From Acidimicrobiaceae bacterium (GTDB lineage: Bacteria; Actinomycetota; Acidimicrobiia; Acidimicrobiales; Palsa-688): a stretch of DNA of 16,128 bases. Shown in pieces: positions 15,013 through 16,128 of this stretch. The stretch lies in the NCBI GenBank assembly GCA_030838025.1, contig JAUTXM010000266.1:1-16128 (forward strand), written 5' to 3'. The notes under the pieces are model-generated. The model saw only the letters and a program-made list of their open reading frames with translations. It made no database searches and was not told the DNA's origin. The stretch's first letter is position 1. Each line of letters begins with the position of its first letter. The translations under genes were made by a program, and so were the position numbers.

Positions 15013-15480
15013 CCCAACCACCTCTGACCTGATTTCTAATGTTTGTCAAGGCGTGGCGGGGCCGTATTTTTGGGCGCGCGTATTTCGCTGCTGGCGTTCC
15101 GGTGGGTCTGGTCGAGCGCTGTTTGACCGTTGGCTTGGAAGGTCAACCGGTTGATACGACCGGCAAGGCACCTCGTCGCCGCATTGTGGTCACCGCTCGT
15201 CGCCGTCAAGGTCGTTCGTCCTCGCTGCGCTGCGGGCGCTCCACCTTGACAGCTCCAAACGTGACACGGCGGGCTCCCACGAGGTCGGTCGGGTCGTTAC
15301 TGGTCGGCGTTCGGCCCCTGAGGTCCGACCAAATAACTCGGTGAGCCGGCCCTTGTGGGTGTGCGCCCGAGCTCGGGGCCGGACGTCGTCGGGGACCGCC
15401 AACGTGGCGGCGATGGCAGTGGCGGAGGGCTGCGACGCCACAGGAAGCGACGCTTGGGTCTCCAGTCCTCCCGGGGTTGG
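15013..15480. other. Region without an intact gene downstream of tRNA-Ala
   Basis: All frames here give low-quality arginine- and serine-rich peptides with no family pattern. The first 80 bases are AT-richer than the rest of the window. Visible structures are a perfect 12-bp palindrome TCAACCGGTTGA (15143-15154) and an inverted-repeat unit at 15205-15250. Together with the decayed receiver domain further on, it looks like degraded or transferred DNA rather than a normal spacer. Confidence 0.5.
15205..15250. repeat. 46-bp unit bounded by 8-bp inverted repeats
   Basis: GTCAAGGT (15205-15212) and ACCTTGAC (15243-15250) enclose a 30-base GC-rich core, CGTTCGTCCTCGCTGCGCTG followed by a GCGC-containing end. 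The core can form smaller GCGC/GCAGCG foldbacks. It resembles the compact palindromic units that are dispersed in many bacterial genomes, but only one copy is in the window. Confidence 0.4.
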
Positions 15481-15489
15481 TCGGCGGCA

Positions 15490-15790
15490 TTCTGCCGATG
15501 TCGCCATCGGCCGATGCCCAGCCGCGCACCCAAGCGACCAGCCCCTACTGGTGTCCCCGGCCGGCTCTCGGAGTTGAGTCCCAACGAGTGGTGTATGAGC
15601 GGGCGAGGGTCTCCCACCGCCGATGTCGGCCATCTGCACGTCGAGTCGCACGGTCTCCGGCATCGCCTTCGGCGAGCAGCGCCAGGCCGGGCCCCGCCAC
15701 TCTTTTTCGTCACCACCGCGAAGCCGGCCAGCCGCAGCGCGCGGGCGACGAGCAGTCTGGTGACCGGGGCATCGTCGACACGACAACGCC
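15490..15790 (-). pseudogene. Frameshifted remnant of a response-regulator receiver (REC) domain
   Basis: Reading leftward, one frame gives VDDAPVTRLLVARALRLAGF then AVVTKKSG (from 15779), matching the start of a REC domain with its acidic DD pair. A second frame gives GLALLAEGD. A third gives PETVRLDVQMADIGG, matching the phospho-acceptor strand LDVQMPDxDG. The second frame then resumes with WETLAR. The distance from the first acidic Asp (codon at 15776) to the phospho-acceptor Asp (15642) is 134 bases, about 44.7 codons; in CheY it is 45. A weak CAAG patch near 15520 may be the later AGADDY region. At least three frameshifts are needed and no start is intact. It lies just downstream of the BTAD gene, on the same strand. 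Confidence 0.6.
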
Positions 15791-15868
15791 CGGGCCCTAC
15801 GGAGGCTCGACGGTGTCGCCGCCGACACCCTCTCGTCAGTAGTCCGCACCGGGCGTCGCTCCGTAACG

Positions 15869-16128
15869 TCATCGCAGTCGACCATTCGCCGCCCGAGGGT
15901 GGTTGGCAGTGACTACCTCCCTTGGTGACGAGCAGGCCATGCGGAGGGTGGCGACGAGCTCCCAAAGCCCCCGAGTCGGTTCGAGGCCGAGCTCGCGGTC
16001 GAGCAGGGTCCGGTAGCGGTCGAAGACCCTAAGCGCCTCCGACTGGTTCCCTTCGGCCAGATGAACCCGGATGAGGCTGGCGTGCGCGCTCTCCCGCAGG
16101 GGCTCGACCTTGATGGCCGCCCGGGCTG
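15869..16128 (-). CDS. BTAD/SARP-type transcriptional regulator, C-terminal fragment
   Basis: The frame is open from the right edge of the window to a TGA at 15869-15871, giving 85 residues. The N-terminal part lies outside. The visible stretch VEPLRESAHASLIRVHLAEG and SEALRVFDRYRTLLDRELGL, followed by EPTRGLWELV, is the classic end of a bacterial transcriptional activator domain (BTAD), a TPR-like fold in SARP/AfsR/EmbR regulators. These usually have an N-terminal winged-helix DNA-binding domain and control secondary metabolism or envelope genes. After the BTAD helices only about 25 unstructured residues remain, so no NB-ARC or TPR extension follows. The next sequence downstream is the decayed receiver domain. 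Target genes cannot be told from this window. Confidence 0.85.
   Translation of the reverse strand, partial: ARAAIKVEPLRESAHASLIRVHLAEGNQSEALRVFDRYRTLLDRELGLEPTRGLWELVATLRMACSSPREVVTANHPRAANGRLR

Overview
The window is about 16.1 kb of GC-rich DNA. Gene content points to the phylum Actinomycetota: a FolP2-type dihydropteroate synthase paralogue, a PAC2-family protein, a DUF2993/LmeA-like envelope protein, a FadD32-type fatty acyl-AMP ligase and an actinobacterial-type phosphoribulokinase. GC-ending codon use and -10 boxes of the TAnnnT form agree. I lean towards the class Acidimicrobiia, but that is inference. Most of the window is ordinary housekeeping and lipid/envelope metabolism. I see no defence system, CRISPR array, prophage or intact insertion sequence.

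Layout. (1) 1-1051 (+): the C-terminal part of a secreted or surface protein, with one choice-of-anchor-D (ASPM/SPD-2/Hydin-like) domain followed by three 93-residue Ig/Fn3-like repeats. (2) 1083-3818 (-): a unit read leftward, a thioredoxin/CnoX-like protein, then a FolP2-type DHPS, then DNA polymerase III delta (holA). A 46-bp near-palindrome lies between folP and holA. (3) 3915-4808 (+): a PAC2-family protein divergent from the thioredoxin. (4) 4948-7142 (-): a fatty acyl-AMP ligase and a nitroreductase 11 bp apart, divergent from (5) 7338-8510 (+), a lipoprotein with two SnoaL/NTF2-like domains. (6) 8676-11817 (-): leuS followed by a DUF2993 protein. (7) 12025-12972 (+): phosphoribulokinase. 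(8) 13355-14758 (-): a 14-TM MFS exporter. (9) 14939-15012 (+): tRNA-Ala(GGC). (10) 15013-15868: a stretch with no intact gene, holding the frameshifted remnant of a response-regulator receiver domain. (11) 15869-16128 (-): the C-terminal end of a BTAD/SARP-type transcriptional regulator that runs out of the window.

How the parts relate. leuS and holA are usually close in Actinomycetota, with comEA/comEC between them and rpsT/lepA after. Here leuS and holA are 7.2 kb apart with lipid-related genes between and no comEA/comEC, so the neighbourhood has been rearranged. The FAAL, nitroreductase, SnoaL lipoprotein and DUF2993 genes form a plausible but unproven lipid/envelope group. Several intergenic gaps carry short GC-rich tandem repeats (9-44 bp periods), and two strong dyad symmetries (2141-2186 and 8584-8619) are not explained by any gene.
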